Positions 35,670 to 45,155 of a stretch of 64,000 nucleotides of DNA are shown here, in pieces (position 1 is the first letter of the stretch; every line of letters begins with the position of its first letter). The position numbers and the translations under genes are program-made. Below the pieces are notes generated by a model, which saw nothing but the letters and a program-made list of their open reading frames with translations, ran no database searches and had not been told where the DNA came from. Source of the stretch: Aliidiomarina indica. Its GTDB lineage: Bacteria; Pseudomonadota; Gammaproteobacteria; Enterobacterales; Alteromonadaceae. Location: NCBI RefSeq assembly GCF_015354615.1, contig NZ_JACAVQ010000001.1, forward strand, positions 1-64,000, in the 5' to 3' direction.

Positions 35670-36329
35670 ATGAATATACCCCATTCGACAGCAAAAGCCC
35701 TAACGTCTGACCAGCCTTCAGCAAAACGCCCGTGGCTGGTGCGCGGGGAACGTTGGTATCGGCGCGGCCTGCTAGGTTTTTTAGCCGTGTTATTGCTGGC
35801 GAATATTGCTACTGCTTATTGGCAAAGTCGCGATGAGGGTGACCGCGTACTAGCAGCCCATACCGAGAATTTAGCGCGCTTAATTCTTCTGCAGGCGGAG
35901 CATGAGGCGCGTATCTGGTTTTTGGAAGATAACCATGACGGCTTGCGTAGTCTTGCCCACCACTTACAGGGGCAAGAGGCCATTTTGGAAGTCAGTGTGC
36001 AAGATGAGCTTGGTCGCTCGATTGTGCGTGCAGGGCATGATCTCCCAATTCATCACTATTTATTGAGCCTTCCTGATTCGCTCTGGGCGGTACCCATGGT
36101 AGCGACTGTGATGGACCACGACGGGGCTGGCGCACAGCTGCTTGGCTTTGTGCGCATCACCTTTGATTATGACCGCATCACTGCCCAATCACGGCCCTAT
36201 CATCGGGCATCACTGCAAAACCAACTTGTTATGCTGGCCATGGCATTTTTAGCAGGGATTCTGATTTCATTTGCAATTTTGCGCCGCCGCCGCCCGATTG
36301 AGGTGCCGGTAGAATCCGACGAGACGTAG
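35670..36329 (+). CDS. ytjB: YtjB/AhpA-family membrane protein
   Basis: Inner-membrane protein of 219 aa with two transmembrane helices, about residues 33-50 (GLLGFLAVLLLANIATAYW) and 185-203, enclosing a periplasmic domain of about 130 residues with sensor-like features. It matches the family that sits divergently next to serB in enterics and Vibrio. In the family it is a virulence-associated or haemolysin-like protein with poorly known function. TatD-type hydrolase follows 4 bp later. Confidence 0.8.
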   Translation: MNIPHSTAKALTSDQPSAKRPWLVRGERWYRRGLLGFLAVLLLANIATAYWQSRDEGDRVLAAHTENLARLILLQAEHEARIWFLEDNHDGLRSLAHHLQGQEAILEVSVQDELGRSIVRAGHDLPIHHYLLSLPDSLWAVPMVATVMDHDGAGAQLLGFVRITFDYDRITAQSRPYHRASLQNQLVMLAMAFLAGILISFAILRRRRPIEVPVESDET

Positions 36330-36333
36330 CGCC

Positions 36334-37068
36334 ATGGTTTGGTGTGCGGATTTTCTTCCTGGTCCCAATTTAGATGTGGTCACGGATGCCCACTGTCACC
36401 TCGATTTCCCCGATTTTGATGACGACCGCGATGCCATGCTGGCCCGTGCCCGGGATGCTGGCGTGTCGCGGTTTTTGGTCCCTGGCGTACAAGCATCGCA
36501 ATGGGCGCGGCTTGAAGCGATGGCCGCCAAATACACAGATTGGTCGATTGCCTTCGGCTTGCATCCGTATTTTATCGATGCCCATGAAGAGGCGGATTTA
36601 AAGACGTTAGCGGAGCAGTTAAGCCATGGTGCGATAGCTGTGGGTGAGATTGGTTTAGATGCCACAGTGGATAACTTTGAGAAGCAAAAACTTATATTCA
36701 CCCAACAGCTCGCTATTGCTGCGGAGCAGCAATTACCGGTAATTTTGCATCACCGCAAAACCCTCGATACCATGCTTGCTGCAGTGCGCAAAGCCGGTAT
36801 ACAGCAGGGCATGGTGCATGCTTTTAGCGGCAGCTATGAGCAAGCGATGGCATGGATTGATCAGGGGTTTTATCTCGGGGTCGGTGGTGTGATCACCTAT
36901 CAACGGGCGCAAAAAACCCGCCGCACATTGGCGCAGGTTCCGCTAGAGCGTCTACTCTTAGAAACCGATAGTCCGGATATGCCGTTGCATGGCTATCAAG
37001 GTCAACGCAATGAGCCCGCACGAGTGCTGGAAGTGCGCGATACCCTCCGTGCGCTGCGCCAGTTATAA
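36334..37068 (+). CDS. TatD-family metal-dependent hydrolase
   Basis: Probable DNase/hydrolase of 244 aa with the TIM-barrel metal sites of TatD: TDAHCHLDF, GEIGLDA, VILHHRK, MVHAFSGS and LLLETDSPDMPL. It starts 4 bp after ytjB. The first 14 residues precede the usual family start, so a GTG at 36376 is an alternative start. Closest in type to YjjV/YcfH paralogues. Confidence 0.88.
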   Translation: MVWCADFLPGPNLDVVTDAHCHLDFPDFDDDRDAMLARARDAGVSRFLVPGVQASQWARLEAMAAKYTDWSIAFGLHPYFIDAHEEADLKTLAEQLSHGAIAVGEIGLDATVDNFEKQKLIFTQQLAIAAEQQLPVILHHRKTLDTMLAAVRKAGIQQGMVHAFSGSYEQAMAWIDQGFYLGVGGVITYQRAQKTRRTLAQVPLERLLLETDSPDMPLHGYQGQRNEPARVLEVRDTLRALRQL

Positions 37069-37101
37069 TGTTTAAAATTAGATAAGAAAAGGAAGCAGAT
37101 A

Positions 37102-37731
37102 ATGGCCTTGCATGTCATCACCCACCCGCTTATTCAACACAAACTTGGTTTAATGCGGGAGCAGGACATTAGCACCAAAGCCTTTCGTGAACTCGCTAAC
37201 GAATTGGGCAATTTACTTACCTATGAAGCCACCAAAGATTTAGAGCTTGAGCAGCAAACCATTACGAGCTGGGGCGGCGACGACATTTCCGTGCAGCGTC
37301 TGAAGGGCAAGAAAGTCACTGTGGTGCCTATTTTACGTGCGGGCATCGGCATGTTAGATGGTGTGTTGCAACTGATCCCGAGTGCTAAGGTGAGTGTGGT
37401 TGGACTTTATCGCGACGAGGCCACTTTAGAACCCGTGCCTTACTATGAGAAGTTTGCGGGCAGTATTCACGAACGCATGGCCTTGGTGATCGACCCAATG
37501 CTTGCCACCGGCGGGACCATGGTGGCGACGTTAGATATGCTCAAAGCCAAAGGCTGCCAAGAAATTCGAGTACTGGTGCTAGTAGCCGCGCCTGAAGGGG
37601 TTAAGCGGGTATTGGATGCGCACCCGGATGTGTCGATTTACGCGGCAGGGCAAGACGAACGTTTGAATGAGCATGGTTACATTCTGCCGGGCTTAGGCGA
37701 TGCCGGTGATAAAATTTTTGGCACAAAATAA
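37102..37731 (+). CDS. upp: Uracil phosphoribosyltransferase
   Basis: Pyrimidine salvage enzyme of 209 aa making UMP from uracil and PRPP. The PRPP loop [21 protein letters not shown] and the C-terminal uracil-binding [13 protein letters not shown] are intact. Preceded by AAGGAAG. No uraA permease follows, unlike in Escherichia coli. Confidence 0.97.
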   Translation: MALHVITHPLIQHKLGLMREQDISTKAFRELANELGNLLTYEATKDLELEQQTITSWGGDDISVQRLKGKKVTVVPILRAGIGMLDGVLQLIPSAKVSVVGLYRDEATLEPVPYYEKFAGSIHERMALVIDPMLATGGTMVATLDMLKAKGCQEIRVLVLVAAPEGVKRVLDAHPDVSIYAAGQDERLNEHGYILPGLGDAGDKIFGTK

Positions 37732-37828
37732 GATTTATCGTTTTCGCGTTGTAGGGCGGTGCCGAGGCGAATCAGGCTATGGTACAATCGCGACAATTTT
37801 CTGATGTGAATACAGGAACCAATTGGTA

Positions 37829-39496
37829 ATGGCGCAATATATTTACAGTATGCTGCGGGTGAGCAAAGTGGTGCCCCCGAAGCGTACCATTCTTAAAGAT
37901 ATTTCACTGAGCTTCTTCCCAGGCGCGAAAATCGGTGTGTTGGGTTTAAACGGGGCCGGTAAATCAACCTTGCTGCGCATTATGGCCGGTGTTGATAAAG
38001 AGTTTGATGGTGAAGCACGGCCGCAACCGGGAATTAAAATCGGTTATTTGCCTCAGGAACCACAACTGGATCCGGCAAAAACCGTGCGGGAAATTGTGGA
38101 AGAGGCGGTTGCGGATGTCAAAGACGCTCTCAACCGCTTGGATGCTATCTATGCCGCTTATGCCGAAGAAGACGCAGACTTTGATGCGTTGGCAAAAGAG
38201 CAAGGCGAGATGGAAGCTATTTTGCAGGCGAAAGACGGCCATAACCTAGAAAACACCCTAGAGCGTGCTGCCGATGCCCTGCGCCTGCCGCCGTGGGATG
38301 CCAAAATTGAACATTTGTCTGGTGGTGAACGACGCCGGGTAGCGATTTGCCGTCTTCTTCTCGACAAACCAGATATGCTCTTGCTGGATGAGCCGACCAA
38401 CCATTTGGACGCCGAATCAGTGGCGTGGTTAGAGCGCTTCTTGCACGATTACGAAGGCACCGTAGTGGCGATCACCCATGACCGTTACTTCCTCGACAAC
38501 GTGGCGGGTTGGATTCTTGAGCTTGACCGCGGCTATGGTATTCCGTGGGAAGGCAACTATTCGTCATGGTTGGAGCAAAAAGAAGCGCGCTTGGCACAAG
38601 AAGAGCGCACTGAAGCGGCGCGTCAGAAGTCGATTAAGAAAGAGTTGGAGTGGGTTCGCCAGAATCCGAAAGGGCGTCAGGCTAAGAGCAAGGCGCGCAT
38701 GTCACGCTTTGAAGAGCTGCAATCGAACGATTATCAGGCCCGGAACGAAACCAACGAGCTGTTTATTCCGCCTGGACCGCGTTTGGGCGACAAGGTGCTG
38801 GATGTGACCAATCTGCGTAAGAGCTACGGAGAGCGGGTGCTTATCGACAACCTAACCTTTAGCATGCCTAAGGGCGCCATTGTCGGCATTATCGGTCCGA
38901 ACGGTGCCGGTAAATCGACTTTGTTCCGCATGATTAGCGGCAAAGAGCAGCCCGACTCAGGCACCATTGAAGTGGGTGAAACCGTTGAGCTGGCCTCCGT
39001 AGAGCAGTTCCGTGATCACATGGATGATAGCAAAACGGTGTGGGAAGAAATTTCCGAAGGCTTAGATATCATGAAGATCGGCAACTACGAGGTAGCGAGC
39101 CGGGCTTATGTGGGCCGTTTTAACTTCCGCGGTAACGACCAGCAGAAGCGTATTGGCGAGCTCTCGGGTGGTGAACGTAACCGGGTGCATTTAGCCAAGC
39201 TGCTAAAAGCGGGCGGTAACTTATTGCTACTCGATGAGCCTACCAACGACTTGGACGTGGAAACCTTACGGGCCTTGGAAGAAGCCTTGTTGGAGTTCCC
39301 GGGTGCAGCCTTAGTGATCTCGCATGACCGTTGGTTCCTCGATCGGGTGGCGACTCACATCCTTGATTATCGTGACGAAGGGAATGTGACCTTCTATGAA
39401 GGTAACTACTCCGATTACGAAGCCTACATGAAGAAAACCTTTGGTGCTGATGCGATGGAACCGCATCGTATTAAATATAAGAAAATTACCAAGTAG
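37829..39496 (+). CDS. ettA: Energy-dependent translational throttle ABC-F protein EttA
   Basis: Ribosome-associated ABC-F ATPase of 555 aa, the Escherichia coli length. Two ATPase domains each have Walker A (GLNGAGKST, GPNGAGKST) and signature (LSGGERRR, LSGGERNR), with the arm and linker between (EWVRQNPKGRQAKSKARM). It controls entry into elongation according to ADP/ATP ratio. The ATG at 37829 gives the family N terminus MAQYIYSMLRVSK. Confidence 0.96.
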   Translation: MAQYIYSMLRVSKVVPPKRTILKDISLSFFPGAKIGVLGLNGAGKSTLLRIMAGVDKEFDGEARPQPGIKIGYLPQEPQLDPAKTVREIVEEAVADVKDALNRLDAIYAAYAEEDADFDALAKEQGEMEAILQAKDGHNLENTLERAADALRLPPWDAKIEHLSGGERRRVAICRLLLDKPDMLLLDEPTNHLDAESVAWLERFLHDYEGTVVAITHDRYFLDNVAGWILELDRGYGIPWEGNYSSWLEQKEARLAQEERTEAARQKSIKKELEWVRQNPKGRQAKSKARMSRFEELQSNDYQARNETNELFIPPGPRLGDKVLDVTNLRKSYGERVLIDNLTFSMPKGAIVGIIGPNGAGKSTLFRMISGKEQPDSGTIEVGETVELASVEQFRDHMDDSKTVWEEISEGLDIMKIGNYEVASRAYVGRFNFRGNDQQKRIGELSGGERNRVHLAKLLKAGGNLLLLDEPTNDLDVETLRALEEALLEFPGAALVISHDRWFLDRVATHILDYRDEGNVTFYEGNYSDYEAYMKKTFGADAMEPHRIKYKKITK

Positions 39497-39505
39497 ATTG
39501 GTGTA

Positions 39506-39542
39506 GCGCTCGTTCCTGCGAAGCTGGGAACGAGCGTTTTTG
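39506..39542 (+). terminator. Rho-independent terminator after ettA
   Basis: CGCTCGTTCC-TGCGAAGCT-GGGAACGAGCG followed by a T-run. btuB starts only about 30 bp further, so the btuB promoter must overlap this hairpin or btuB is read through from ettA. Confidence 0.92.
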
Positions 39543-39572
39543 TATCTGTCGTTTGCGTTATTTGGGGGATTT

Positions 39573-41408
39573 ATGTGGTTATCGATGTTGTTGGCCGCAA
39601 GTGTTTCGACAGCGCCTGAGCTAGAGCGTATTTCTGTGGTGGGAACTCGGATTCCGCAAGCGCAGACAGAGCAACCGGTGCCGGTGCAAGTGATTACCCG
39701 CAATGAAGTTGCGCGCTTGCAAGGGGGCTCCATTCTTCCCCTGTTACGACAAATTGCTGGCGCTGAGGTTTATAGCAGTGGCGCTTTTGGCGGGCAAACC
39801 TCCATTTTTATGCAAGGCAGTAGCAGCGCCCAAGTATTGGTGCTCCTTGATGGTCAGCCGTTCACTAGCCCGACGTTGGGAACGGCTGCGTTACAGAATA
39901 TTCATCCTGACGAAGTAGAGCGCATTGAAATTGTGCGCGGCGCGCGTTCGTCCTTGTATGGATCGAATAGTATGGCCGGGGTGGTCAACATTATTACCCG
40001 CCGGGCGCGTCAATCTGGCGGCGAAGTTAGGGTGCGTCATGGGGCTCATAACTATCGAGAAGTGTCGGCTTCGGCAAGCCATGTGACCTCTATGAGTCGG
40101 CATCATTTGGCGGTGTCGCGGCGCTTGTTTGAGGGCTATGATCTTACCCAGGATACGGAATTTGGCAGCCAAGACATGGATGGGGCGCAGGCCACTAACC
40201 TGTTGTTTAATAATTCTTTTACCGCCTCAGAACGGGTGTCGTTTAGTTTGCGCTACCTGCAAAACCAGAGCGTGGCTGAATATGATCAGCCATGTTTTTC
40301 TGCCGATACCTTTGAGCGGGAAGTCTGTCACCCTGCAAATCGCACGCGACAGCAGGGCACCCAGGGCGGGGTGACGGTGCAATGGCGGCCGGGTTTGCGC
40401 CATGAGTGGCAATTCGGCGAGGTTCGCGAGCGCATGCGCACGGTGGATCAACGTGATGCTGAATGGTCGGGCGTGAATGATGTGTTTGCAACCGAACGCC
40501 AGCATATTTCCTGGTTACAAACGCAAACCTTGGCGGCGGGAAATCAGTTCTTGTCGTTGGGGCTTGATTGGCAACAAGAAGAAGTGGATTTGAGTCATGT
40601 CGCTTTGTTAGAAGAGCGGCGCCGCAGCACGGCCGCTTTGCTGCAATATCAGTGGGATTATGCAGATTGGCAAGTGAATCTTGGTGGGCGTGTGGAAGAT
40701 ACCACGGGGTTCTCGTTGCAAGGTTCTCATCATGTGGATTTTGCTTGGGTGCAGATACCGCGCTGGACCCTTGGCGTGGGGCAGGCGAGTGGATACCGCC
40801 ATCCCACCTTTAATGATCTGTATTGGCCGACCGGGGGCAATCCAGATTTAAACACCGAGCGCTCGCGCTCGTATCGGGCGTTTGCGCAATATGATACCGG
40901 TGCGGGACACGTGGAAGCTGAGCTGTTTCGTCATGAGTTTAACGATTTAATTGCGTGGCAGCCGAGTGCTGATGATCCTTGGTTGTGGCAGCCCGTGAAT
41001 ATTGGGTCGGCTCGAAGCCAAGGGTTAACCGGACGTTGGGAACATCAACAAGGGGTTTGGCGTTTGCGGGCCCATGCCACGGTGCAAAACACGTTGGATA
41101 GAGAGACGGGGGAGCCGTTGCTGTATCGGGCCCATCGTTTTGCTAACGTTACCGCAAGCTATGGATTTGCGGAGGGCGTGCTGTCAGCGGATGTTTATAT
41201 GAGCGGCTCGCGCTTAGCCGATAGCTGGACGGGAGAACGCTTTGCAGGCTACTGGCTGCTTAACGCCCGCTGGGAACAAAGCCTCGCTTACAATTGGCAA
41301 CTTTACGTGAGCATGGACAACATGCTCGACAAAAGCTACGAACAACGCCCTGGCTTTATCGAGCCCCGTCGCCAATTCCGCATCGGCGTCTCCTACCACT
41401 GGCGCTAA
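39573..41408 (+). CDS. btuB: BtuB-like TonB-dependent vitamin B12 receptor
   Basis: Outer-membrane receptor of 611 aa, the BtuB size. Signal-like start MWLSMLLAASVSTAPE, then TonB-box region ERISVVGTRI, plug motifs VLVLLDGQPF and VERIEIVRGARSSLYGSNSMAGVVNIIT, and a barrel ending RQFRIGVSYHWR. The plug sequence is typical of BtuB. GGGGG lies just before the ATG. It is about 4.6 kb from btuFCD. No cobalamin riboswitch was recognised in the short 5' region. Confidence 0.8.
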   Translation: MWLSMLLAASVSTAPELERISVVGTRIPQAQTEQPVPVQVITRNEVARLQGGSILPLLRQIAGAEVYSSGAFGGQTSIFMQGSSSAQVLVLLDGQPFTSPTLGTAALQNIHPDEVERIEIVRGARSSLYGSNSMAGVVNIITRRARQSGGEVRVRHGAHNYREVSASASHVTSMSRHHLAVSRRLFEGYDLTQDTEFGSQDMDGAQATNLLFNNSFTASERVSFSLRYLQNQSVAEYDQPCFSADTFEREVCHPANRTRQQGTQGGVTVQWRPGLRHEWQFGEVRERMRTVDQRDAEWSGVNDVFATERQHISWLQTQTLAAGNQFLSLGLDWQQEEVDLSHVALLEERRRSTAALLQYQWDYADWQVNLGGRVEDTTGFSLQGSHHVDFAWVQIPRWTLGVGQASGYRHPTFNDLYWPTGGNPDLNTERSRSYRAFAQYDTGAGHVEAELFRHEFNDLIAWQPSADDPWLWQPVNIGSARSQGLTGRWEHQQGVWRLRAHATVQNTLDRETGEPLLYRAHRFANVTASYGFAEGVLSADVYMSGSRLADSWTGERFAGYWLLNARWEQSLAYNWQLYVSMDNMLDKSYEQRPGFIEPRRQFRIGVSYHWR

Positions 41409-41422
41409 CCCGACAAAAACCG

Positions 41423-41556
41423 AGTTCCACCCCAGGGGCACAACTGACAAAAACACAGTTACGCCCCAGGGGTACAACTCCCAACCCCGCGCCATACAAC
41501 GCCTACCGCGAAACCCACAACGGACAAAAACAGAGTTCCACCCCTGGGGCAGAACT
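41423..41556. repeat. Family A triplet (41423-41445, 41457-41479, 41534-41556)
   Basis: Linkers of 11 and 54 bp. Triplets CCA/GTG, ACG/GTA and CCA/CTG. The cluster fills the gap between convergent btuB and the small membrane protein gene; the last copy ends just before that gene's stop. Confidence 0.9.
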
Positions 41557-41557
41557 G

Positions 41558-41830
41558 TTAATACCCGCTGGCCATGAAGGCAATGCCAAAAATAAACGAG
41601 AACATAAAGAACAGAACGAAGGCGACGACGAAGAGCAGTAGAGTCGCTTTTGCCCAGTTGGCCTTACTCGGATGGGTGCTGCTGCCAAAGCCCCACACGA
41701 ACAGCATAATAAAGCCGATAAGTGGGATGGCGGTGATAATCAACGTAATAAACCAATCACCGACGCTGATGGGCGCTATCTGTCCACCGGGTGGTGCTTT
41801 TGGTGGTACCGTTTCAGTTACTTCACTCAT
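41558..41830 (-). CDS. Small two-helix membrane protein
   Basis: Protein of 90 aa with a proline-rich start (TETVPPKAPPGGQIAPISVGD) and two transmembrane segments (about residues 27-48 and 62-86) around a short polar loop (GSSTHPSKANWAK). AAGGAG before the ATG supports expression. Similar small proteins occur widely but have no known role; no partner gene is evident here. Confidence 0.6.
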   Translation of the reverse strand: MSEVTETVPPKAPPGGQIAPISVGDWFITLIITAIPLIGFIMLFVWGFGSSTHPSKANWAKATLLLFVVAFVLFFMFSFIFGIAFMASGY

Positions 41831-41944
41831 GAGTTAACTCCTTATTGTTGTTGTTAGTCAGTGTGTTGCTGACTTCTCAAGCATAAAATAAAAATGCAAA
41901 ACTGCATAGCTTGTGCACACTCAGGGTTTCACCGACAAAAACAG

Positions 41945-42134
41945 AGTTGTGCCCCAGGGGTGGAACTTCGACACCGCCGACAAAAACAGAGTTATGCCCC
42001 AGGGGTGGAACTGTTGTTTCTGCGCGGGATAAGGGCTGTGGGGGATCGGGTGTCGGACGAAAACAGAGTTATGCCCCTGGGGCACAATTATGGTTTCGTC
42101 GATGAAATTGGAGTTGTACCCCTGGGGTGGAATT
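41945..42134. repeat. Family A cluster of four copies (41945, 41990, 42067, 42112)
   Basis: Four copies with linkers of 22, 54 and 22 bp, a mirror-symmetric spacing. Triplets GTG/CCA, ATG/CCA, ATG/GTG and GTA/CCA. The last two copies end AATT. The cluster takes up half of the 398-bp gap between the small membrane protein gene and glyA; the last copy ends 94 bp before glyA. Confidence 0.92.
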
Positions 42135-42228
42135 GTTGTTGGGTAAAACTGTGTTCTGTTTTGGTCGCTTGTTTGGTAGTATTAGCGCTACATTTTCGCC
42201 TCTATTTTTTGCTTATCTAGGAGTACGC

Positions 42229-43506
42229 ATGTCTGGTTCTGAGATGACTATCGCCGGTTTCGATCCGGAGCTGTGGGAAGCCATGCAGGCTGAAGTGGTT
42301 CGGCAGGAAGAGCACATTGAGCTGATCGCTTCAGAAAACTACACAAGTCCGCGAGTGCTGGAAGCACAAGGCTCTCAGCTTACCAACAAGTATGCGGAAG
42401 GCTATCCGGGTAAGCGTTACTATGGCGGTTGTGAGCATGTAGATGTGGCGGAGAATCTGGCCATCGAGCGTGCGAAAGAATTATTCGGCGCCAAGTATGC
42501 CAACGTGCAGCCCCATGCCGGCTCGCAAGCCAATACCGCTGCTTTTATGGCTCTGTGTAAAGCGGGCGACACTATTCTAGGTATGAGCTTGGCCCATGGT
42601 GGCCATCTCACACACGGCTCTCACGTCAACTTTTCAGGTATTAACTATCATGCGGTGCAGTATGGTTTAGACGCAGCTACCGGTGAGATCGATTACGCTC
42701 AGGTGCGCACGCTCGCCCATGAGCACAAACCAAAAATGATTATTGCCGGCTTCTCGGCCTATTCGGGTATTGTCGATTGGCAGCAGTTCCGTGATATTGC
42801 CGATGAAGTAGGCGCTTACTTGTTGGTGGATATGGCTCACGTCGCGGGCTTAGTGGCGGCAGGTTTGTATCCAAACCCAGTGCCAATCGCTGATGTGGTT
42901 ACGACCACAACCCATAAAACCCTAGCTGGTCCGCGCTCGGGCTTGATTTTGAGTGGCAAAGACGATGCCGACCTGCATAAGAAATTAAACAGTGCGGTTT
43001 TCCCGGGTAATCAAGGTGGCCCGTTAATGCACGTGATCGCGGCAAAAGCGGTGGCCTTTAAAGAAGCTCTGCAGCCTGAATTTAAAACCTATCAGCAGCA
43101 GGTACTCAAGAACGCCAAAGCCATGGTGCGCGTGATGCAAGAACGCGGCTATGATATTGTGTCTGGCGGAACTGAAAATCACCTGTTCTTGGTTGATTTA
43201 ATTAAGAAAGATATTACCGGCAAAGACGCCGATGCGGCGCTCGGGCGTGCTTATATTACGGTGAACAAGAATTCGGTTCCGAATGACCCGCGTTCGCCGT
43301 TTGTCACCTCAGGTCTGCGTCTTGGAACGCCTGCGATTACCCGTCGGGGCTTTAAAGAAGCGGAAGCGGAGCAGGTGGGGAACTGGATTTGTGACGTGCT
43401 CGATGGCTTTGCCAGCAACGGTGGTGAAAGCGATCCGGCGGTTGAAGCGCGTGTGCGTGACGAAGTGAAGGCATTGTGCGCTCGCTTCCCAGTTTACAAA
43501 AAGTAA
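42229..43506 (+). CDS. glyA: Serine hydroxymethyltransferase
   Basis: PLP enzyme of 425 aa interconverting serine and glycine with tetrahydrofolate. [11 protein letters not shown], the PLP site [16 protein letters not shown] with its lysine, and [12 protein letters not shown] are intact. The ATG at 42229 with TAGGAG upstream gives the family N terminus; the open frame continues upstream without family similarity. nrdR follows 31 bp later, the usual gammaproteobacterial order. Confidence 0.97.
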   Translation: MSGSEMTIAGFDPELWEAMQAEVVRQEEHIELIASENYTSPRVLEAQGSQLTNKYAEGYPGKRYYGGCEHVDVAENLAIERAKELFGAKYANVQPHAGSQANTAAFMALCKAGDTILGMSLAHGGHLTHGSHVNFSGINYHAVQYGLDAATGEIDYAQVRTLAHEHKPKMIIAGFSAYSGIVDWQQFRDIADEVGAYLLVDMAHVAGLVAAGLYPNPVPIADVVTTTTHKTLAGPRSGLILSGKDDADLHKKLNSAVFPGNQGGPLMHVIAAKAVAFKEALQPEFKTYQQQVLKNAKAMVRVMQERGYDIVSGGTENHLFLVDLIKKDITGKDADAALGRAYITVNKNSVPNDPRSPFVTSGLRLGTPAITRRGFKEAEAEQVGNWICDVLDGFASNGGESDPAVEARVRDEVKALCARFPVYKK

Positions 43507-43537
43507 GCGGCGAGCAACTCGGTAATTAAGGGCGTGT

Positions 43538-43987
43538 ATGCATTGTCCATTTTGTGACGAACAAGATACTAAGGTTATTGATTCGCGGTTGGTGGCGGAC
43601 GGCATGTCTGTGCGCCGCCGGCGCGAGTGTAATGCATGCAAAGAGCGTTTTACCACCTTTGAAAGTGCCGAGTTGGTCATGCCTCGGGTGATTAAAAGCA
43701 ATGGCGCTCGTGAGCCATTTAACGAAGACAAGTTGCGCGCTGGGTTGCTCCGTTCTTTGGAAAAGCGTCCGGTAAGTTTGGAAGCGATGGAGAAAACCAT
43801 CAACCGCATTAAGTCTAAGCTGCGTGCCACGGGCGAGCGGGAAATTTCCAGTAAGCTTATTGGCGCTTTAGTGATGGAACAGCTCAAGCAGCTTGATAAA
43901 GTCGCTTATATTCGATTCGCCTCGGTGTATCGGTCGTTTGAGGATATTCGGGACTTTGGCGAGGAGATCGCCCGTCTTGACGATTAA
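43538..43987 (+). CDS. nrdR: Transcriptional repressor NrdR
   Basis: Repressor of ribonucleotide reductase genes, 149 aa. Zinc ribbon CPFC..CNAC at the N terminus followed by an ATP-cone domain ([19 protein letters not shown]). Length and order (glyA-nrdR-ribD) are standard. The end overlaps the ribD start. Confidence 0.95.
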   Translation: MHCPFCDEQDTKVIDSRLVADGMSVRRRRECNACKERFTTFESAELVMPRVIKSNGAREPFNEDKLRAGLLRSLEKRPVSLEAMEKTINRIKSKLRATGEREISSKLIGALVMEQLKQLDKVAYIRFASVYRSFEDIRDFGEEIARLDD

Positions 43988-45155
43988 CCCCCACTTTTCA
44001 GCTGCCGACTATTTCTACATGCGCCGTGCGCTGGTTTTGGCCAGCTACGGTCGCTTTACCACCCATCCCAATCCCAATGTTGGCTGCGTCATTGTGCATC
44101 CTGAGCGCGTTCAAGACGAACGCTGGCCGGACGCAATCGTGGGCGAAGGCTACCACGCCCGGGCGGGGGAGCCACATGCGGAAGTGTATGCGTTAAAAGC
44201 TGCGGCGGATCAAGCAAGCGGTGCCACCGTGTACGTTACCCTCGAACCCTGCAGCCATCATGGACGCACGCCGCCCTGTGCGGATGCCCTAATTGCCGCT
44301 GGCGTATCCCGGGTTGTGGTGGCTATGACGGATCCTTTCCCTGAGGTTTCAGGGCGCGGTATCGCACGCCTGCGCGAGGCGGGCATTACCGTTGATGTAG
44401 GCTTGTGTGGCGATGAAGCCTACACGCTCAATCGTGGTTTTTTCACTCGCATTGCTCGCAATCGCCCCTTTGTGGTGGTGAAGCTTGCGGCCAGTATGGA
44501 TGGTAAGATTGCCTTGGCGAATGGCGAGAGCCAGTGGATTACTAGCCCAGCGGCGCGCGCGGATGTGCAGCTGGGTCGGGCTCAGGCGGGCGCGATTCTC
44601 ACTGGTGCGCGCACAGTGCTGAAAGATAACCCACAACTGAATGTGCGCGTTGACCAGTTCCCCGACGATCATAGTTATGGTGATATGCCGGTGCGGCAAC
44701 CCCTGCGCATTGTGCTTGATGCGCGCGCCGAAGTACCGCGTGATGCACGTATCCTTAATGATGGTGAACCGGTTTGCTTGGTGCGATTGCAGCCCTCGGG
44801 GCAGAAACTGCCTGCGCATGTGGAGGAATGGGTGGTCCAAAGCGATAGCCAAGGGCGTATTGATTTGCCGCTATTACTCGCCCAGATTGGCGAGCGCAAC
44901 ATTCATACCCTGTGGGTAGAAAGCGGCGCCCGTTTGGCGGGCAGCCTGATGCAGGCGCATCTGGTGGATGAACTAATTTTATACCAAGCGCCCAAATTTT
45001 TAGGGCCGGATGGATTGAGCTTGGTGGAACTCCCAGAATTCACGCGCATGGACGACGTGCTAAGCTGGGATCTAGTTGAGGCGACCCGTGTGGGTCCCGA
45101 TGTGAAACTAATTTTACGGCAGCCCGATGCTGCCCAAGCTAACGAGGAATCGTAA
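43977..45155 (+). CDS. ribD: Riboflavin biosynthesis protein RibD (deaminase/reductase)
   Basis: Bifunctional enzyme of 392 aa. The N-terminal deaminase shows HAEVYAL and [11 protein letters not shown] (zinc site); the C-terminal reductase starts near [17 protein letters not shown]. It makes 5-amino-6-ribitylamino uracil phosphate. The start is taken as TTG 43977, which has GAGGAG upstream and overlaps nrdR by 11 bp; ATG 44019 is the alternative. ribBA follows without a gap. Confidence 0.92.
   Translation: MTINPHFSAADYFYMRRALVLASYGRFTTHPNPNVGCVIVHPERVQDERWPDAIVGEGYHARAGEPHAEVYALKAAADQASGATVYVTLEPCSHHGRTPPCADALIAAGVSRVVVAMTDPFPEVSGRGIARLREAGITVDVGLCGDEAYTLNRGFFTRIARNRPFVVVKLAASMDGKIALANGESQWITSPAARADVQLGRAQAGAILTGARTVLKDNPQLNVRVDQFPDDHSYGDMPVRQPLRIVLDARAEVPRDARILNDGEPVCLVRLQPSGQKLPAHVEEWVVQSDSQGRIDLPLLLAQIGERNIHTLWVESGARLAGSLMQAHLVDELILYQAPKFLGPDGLSLVELPEFTRMDDVLSWDLVEATRVGPDVKLILRQPDAAQANEES

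Noticed and set aside
41423-42134. Evenly spaced repeats read as a possible CRISPR array
   Set aside because: Copies are palindromic, occur mainly as pairs or triplets at many loci, spacers are 11-55 bp, and no cas genes are present.
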